A stretch of 5,207 nt of DNA from assembly GCA_002495055.1 (NCBI GenBank), contig DADR01000023.1, forward strand, positions 10,330 to 15,536. Direction: 5' to 3'. The notes under the pieces are model-generated. The model saw only the letters and a program-made list of their open reading frames with translations. It was not told the DNA's origin and searched no databases. Positions 5,080 through 5,207 of this stretch are shown piece after piece. Within the stretch, counting starts at the first letter, position 1. Each line of letters begins with the position of its first letter. Position numbers and translations under genes: made by a program. Source of the stretch: Methanoregula sp. UBA247. Lineage in GTDB: Archaea > Halobacteriota > Methanomicrobia > Methanomicrobiales > Methanospirillaceae.

Positions 5080-5207
5080 ATGAAGGTGTGCATTATGTGC
5101 GGGGGGGAAGGAACCCGTCTCCGCCCGCTGACGTTCGAGCGGCCAAAACCCTGCATCCCGATCGTCAACCGTCCGTCCATTCAGCACCTTGTCTCACACC
5201 TCTCGAA
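5080..5207 (+). CDS. Sugar-phosphate nucleotidyltransferase, N-terminal part
   Basis: The frame runs open from ATG 5080 to the window edge (42 full codons). It opens MKVCIMCGGEGTRLRPLTFE and continues RPKPCIPIVNRPSIQHLV. This contains the GGxGTRLRPLT...PKP signature of NDP-sugar pyrophosphorylases, in which the Gly-rich loop and Arg bind the nucleotide triphosphate and the following Lys helps catalysis. Such enzymes join a nucleoside triphosphate and a sugar 1-phosphate to make an activated sugar for surface glycans, glycoprotein or lipid synthesis. The N-terminus alone does not tell whether the substrate is glucose-, mannose- or N-acetylglucosamine 1-phosphate, nor whether a C-terminal left-handed beta-helix acyltransferase-type domain is present. 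A run of seven G at 5101-5107 lies in the Gly-Gly codons; the frame remains intact through it. Confidence 0.92.
   Translation, partial: MKVCIMCGGEGTRLRPLTFERPKPCIPIVNRPSIQHLVSHLS

Noticed and set aside
5101..5107. Run of seven G as a possible frameshift or phase-variable site in the nucleotidyltransferase
   Set aside because: The frame continues correctly through the conserved signature, and Gly-Gly-Glu codons account for the run; nothing shows variation.
4935..5187. Two overlapping minus-strand frames of about 81 codons across the divergent promoter region
   Set aside because: They are antisense to the start of the nucleotidyltransferase gene and cover both promoters; no motif or ribosome site supports them.

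Overview
The window looks like euryarchaeal DNA, most likely from a methanogen of the Methanomicrobiales type (this assignment is inferred from protein character, not from a search). Supporting signs are an archaeal secretion/archaellum-type ATPase with FlaJ/TadC-like membrane proteins, an archaeal aIF1 with its zinc-binding N-terminus, a cobyric acid synthase, A/T-rich TATA-like elements about 25 bases before starts, and T-tract terminators.

Bases 1-2452 (+ strand) are the distal end of a type IV pilus or archaellum-like operon. It holds the C-terminal part of the motor ATPase, then two separate T2SSF/TadC-type platform proteins that resemble the N- and C-terminal halves of the archaellum protein FlaJ. 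The genes overlap by 8 bases and then lie 1 base apart, so they are probably translated together as one machine. A T8 tract right after the last stop ends the operon.

Bases 2539-2844 (- strand) encode the translation initiation factor aIF1 (SUI1 family). It converges on the pilus operon, with its own T-rich terminator. Its TATA-like element implies a leaderless mRNA.

Bases 2845-3188 hold no confident gene. They contain inverted repeats ending in a T6 tract, a doubtful 26-codon Cys-rich ORF, a TATA-like element and a 22-bp imperfect palindrome just before the next gene.

Bases 3189-4631 (+ strand) encode full-length cobyric acid synthase (CobQ/CbiP), which amidates the corrin ring in cobalamin synthesis. 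It stands alone here without other cob genes and ends in a hairpin plus T9 terminator.

Bases 4676-4942 (- strand) encode an 88-residue Cys-rich protein of unknown function with its own Shine-Dalgarno and TATA-like sequences. From 5080 (+ strand) begins a sugar-phosphate nucleotidyltransferase cut by the window edge. These last two genes are divergent and share a 137-base promoter region. Apart from the pilus operon, the genes look like independent single transcription units. I found no clear sign of an entirely new system; the best leads are the Cys-rich protein, the cobQ operator-like palindrome and the structured region upstream of cobQ.
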